DNA from: Hyphomicrobiales bacterium
GTDB lineage: Bacteria; Pseudomonadota; Alphaproteobacteria; Rhizobiales; Xanthobacteraceae
Length of the DNA stretch: 15,582 nucleotides
Reading direction: 5' to 3'
Assembly (NCBI GenBank): GCA_003164375.1
Contig: PLTE01000230.1
Coordinates: forward strand, 1-15,582
Part shown: positions 14,172-15,582 of the stretch, piece by piece
How positions within the stretch are numbered: position 1 is the stretch's first letter
Layout of the letters: each line of letters begins with the position of its first letter
Translations under genes and position numbers: made by a program
Notes under the pieces: generated by a model
Told to the model about the DNA's origin: nothing
What the model saw: only the letters and a program-made list of their open reading frames with translations
Databases searched by the model: none

Positions 14172-15484
14172 CCCCTGCGGCCCGGCTATCGGCGGCGATT
14201 GAAATCTTTGCCGACATCGAAGCGCGGCGACGTCCGGCGAATGACGCGCTCAAGGATTGGGGTCTCGGCCATCGCTTTGCCGGCTCCGGCGATCGCGCCG
14301 CCATTGCCGGTCTCGTCTACGATGCGTTGCGCCGTAAATCCTCGTCCGCCTGCCTCATGGGCGAAGTGACGCCACGTGCGGTGCTGATCGGGATGCTGCG
14401 CCGCGAGCGCGGGCTGGATTCTGCGGCGGTCGCGGCGCTGTTCGATGGCGCGCGCTATGCGCCTGACGCACTGACAGAGCCGGAACGGGCGGCGCTCGAG
14501 TGCGATTCCCTCGCGGATGCGCCCGCCCCTGTTGCCGGCGACTATCCGGATTGGCTTGAGCCTTACTTCGCACGCGTCTTCGGTGAGGAGCGGGCCGCCG
14601 AGGGCGCGGCGCTCGCCAGCCGCGCGCCGCTTGACTTGCGCGTCAATGCGCTTGCCGCCGTGCGCGAGGACGTGCTGCCGAAACTCGCGCATCTTGCCGC
14701 CGAACCGACACGATGGTCGCCCGTCGGGCTTCGCATCCGGCTTGGAGCCGACGCCAAAAGCCCGGCGATCCATGCCGAGCCGCTTTTTCTGAAAGGTCAA
14801 ATCGAAATCCAGGACGAGGGCTCGCAGCTCGCCGCCTTGTTCGCCGGCGCAAAACCCGGCGAGCAGGTCATCGACCTTTGCGCCGGTGCCGGCGGCAAGA
14901 CGCTGGCGCTGGCGGCGATCATGGAAAACCGCGGCCAGATTTATGCGACCGATAGCGACAAACGCCGCCTCGTCGCCATCCACGATCGCCTTGAGCGCGC
15001 TCACGCCCGCAATGTCCAGGTCAGGACACCGAAAAGCGTCGGCGACGTGCTGGCCGATCTTGCCGGCCGCGCCGATCTCGTCGTGATCGATGCGCCGTGC
15101 ACCGGAACCGGCACCTGGCGCCGCAGTCCCGATGCCAAGTGGCGCATCCGCCCGGGCGCGCTGGCCGAGCGCGTCAAACAGCAGGAGGCAGTGCTCGAAC
15201 GCGCCGTGGCGCTGGTCAAACCGGGCGGCCGTATCGCCTACATCACCTGTTCGGTGCTCAAGGAGGAAAACGACGATCAGGTCCGCGGCTTTGCCGGCCG
15301 CCACCCGGATTTTTCCGTGGAAAAGCCCGTCAATGTCATCAACAGCCTGGGCGAGCGTGCCTATCTTTTCGCCCGCGCGGTGCTTATTTCGGATGAGGGT
15401 ATTCTGATGACGCCGCGGCGGACCGATACGGACGGCTTCTTTGTCAGCGTATTGCGGCGCCAACCGTCGTCAGCAGGTATATGA
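14168..15484 (+). CDS. RsmB/NOP2-family RNA (cytosine-C5) methyltransferase
   Basis: A 438-residue SAM-dependent enzyme of the RsmB/NOL1/NOP2/Sun family, which makes 5-methylcytosine in rRNA or tRNA. The N-terminal 130 residues are a helical NusB-like RNA-binding region. The catalytic domain has motif I LCAGAGGKTLALAA, motif IV DAPCTGTGTWRRSPD (releasing Cys) and motif VI YITCSVLKEEN (nucleophilic Cys); both cysteines are present. It may be RsmB (16S C967), but alphaproteobacteria carry several paralogues, so I leave the symbol empty. ATG 14168 gives a normal N-terminus and overlaps a small upstream ORF as ATGA; a TTG at 14114 would add 18 unusual residues. guaA starts 49 bp downstream. Confidence 0.93.
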   Translation: MTPAARLSAAIEIFADIEARRRPANDALKDWGLGHRFAGSGDRAAIAGLVYDALRRKSSSACLMGEVTPRAVLIGMLRRERGLDSAAVAALFDGARYAPDALTEPERAALECDSLADAPAPVAGDYPDWLEPYFARVFGEERAAEGAALASRAPLDLRVNALAAVREDVLPKLAHLAAEPTRWSPVGLRIRLGADAKSPAIHAEPLFLKGQIEIQDEGSQLAALFAGAKPGEQVIDLCAGAGGKTLALAAIMENRGQIYATDSDKRRLVAIHDRLERAHARNVQVRTPKSVGDVLADLAGRADLVVIDAPCTGTGTWRRSPDAKWRIRPGALAERVKQQEAVLERAVALVKPGGRIAYITCSVLKEENDDQVRGFAGRHPDFSVEKPVNVINSLGERAYLFARAVLISDEGILMTPRRTDTDGFFVSVLRRQPSSAGI

Positions 15485-15533
15485 CTCTCTGGCCGATGCT
15501 CGACAGGTCGAGGCGGCTGCCTTAAAAGCCAAC

Positions 15534-15582
15534 ATGCAATCTCACGACAAGATTCTCATCGTCGATTTCGGCTCGCAGGTGA
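15534..15582 (+). CDS. guaA: GMP synthase GuaA, 5' end only
   Basis: The first 16 codons, MQSHDKILIVDFGSQV, match the start of the class I glutamine amidotransferase domain of GMP synthase (glutamine-hydrolysing), which converts XMP to GMP. The rest lies beyond the right edge. The short match is backed by context: guaB, the preceding pathway step, is upstream in the same direction. A GAGGCGG purine stretch lies about 17 bases before the ATG, rather far for a ribosome site. Confidence 0.9.
   Translation, partial: MQSHDKILIVDFGSQV

Noticed and set aside
14186..15463. 425-codon minus-strand frame
   Set aside because: Antisense shadow of the RsmB-like gene.

Overview
The window looks like a piece of an alphaproteobacterial chromosome, most likely order Hyphomicrobiales (Rhizobiales), near Bradyrhizobium, Rhodopseudomonas or related Xanthobacteraceae. 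The basis is high G+C coding sequence with strong C/G third positions, and the gene set ppx/gppA-like, rlmE, guaB, MAPEG, rsmB-like, guaA, whose order I recall from that group. This assignment rests on memory of the families, not on a database search.

Region A (1 to about 4003) reads as one end of an integrated element. It holds an HNH endonuclease of the predicted-restriction-enzyme type, a 98-residue conserved unknown, a 517-bp gene-poor stretch with a two-copy terminal repeat resembling an IS21-family left end, a 227/228-residue unknown under a TATAAT box embedded in a perfect palindrome, a small basic protein, and a tyrosine integrase whose 3' end lies 59 bp from the 3' end of tRNA-Gln(CUG). 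The integrase carries Asn where the box II His is normally found. The tRNA is intact and encodes CCA. The element lies on the tRNA 3' side, so the second attachment site should be off the left edge.

Region B (4004 to 7819, all minus strand) is tRNA-Gln, a 12-helix MFS transporter, and a CoxL-like molybdenum hydroxylase large subunit with the AYRGAGR motif. The transporter start and hydroxylase stop overlap as ATGA, so these two are probably one operon. The medium (FAD) and small (2Fe-2S) subunits are not in the window.

Region C (8050 to 11348) is a Ppx/GppA-like phosphatase and rlmE, 5 bp apart on the plus strand, facing a 14-helix DHA2-type MFS exporter whose stop codon is 6 bp from the rlmE stop.

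Region D (11578 to the right edge, plus strand) is the guanine nucleotide cluster: guaB, a small SAM methyltransferase, a MAPEG membrane protein, an RsmB/NOP2-type RNA methyltransferase and the first 16 codons of guaA. A 16-codon ORF with its own good Shine-Dalgarno ends in an ATGA overlap with the start of the RsmB-like gene and may couple its translation.

There is no CRISPR array, rRNA or complete insertion sequence. Nothing here is demonstrably a new system. The items most worth a second look are the endonuclease-bearing tRNA-Gln island with its unknown proteins, the palindrome-controlled gene, the altered integrase and the coupled leader ORF before rsmB.
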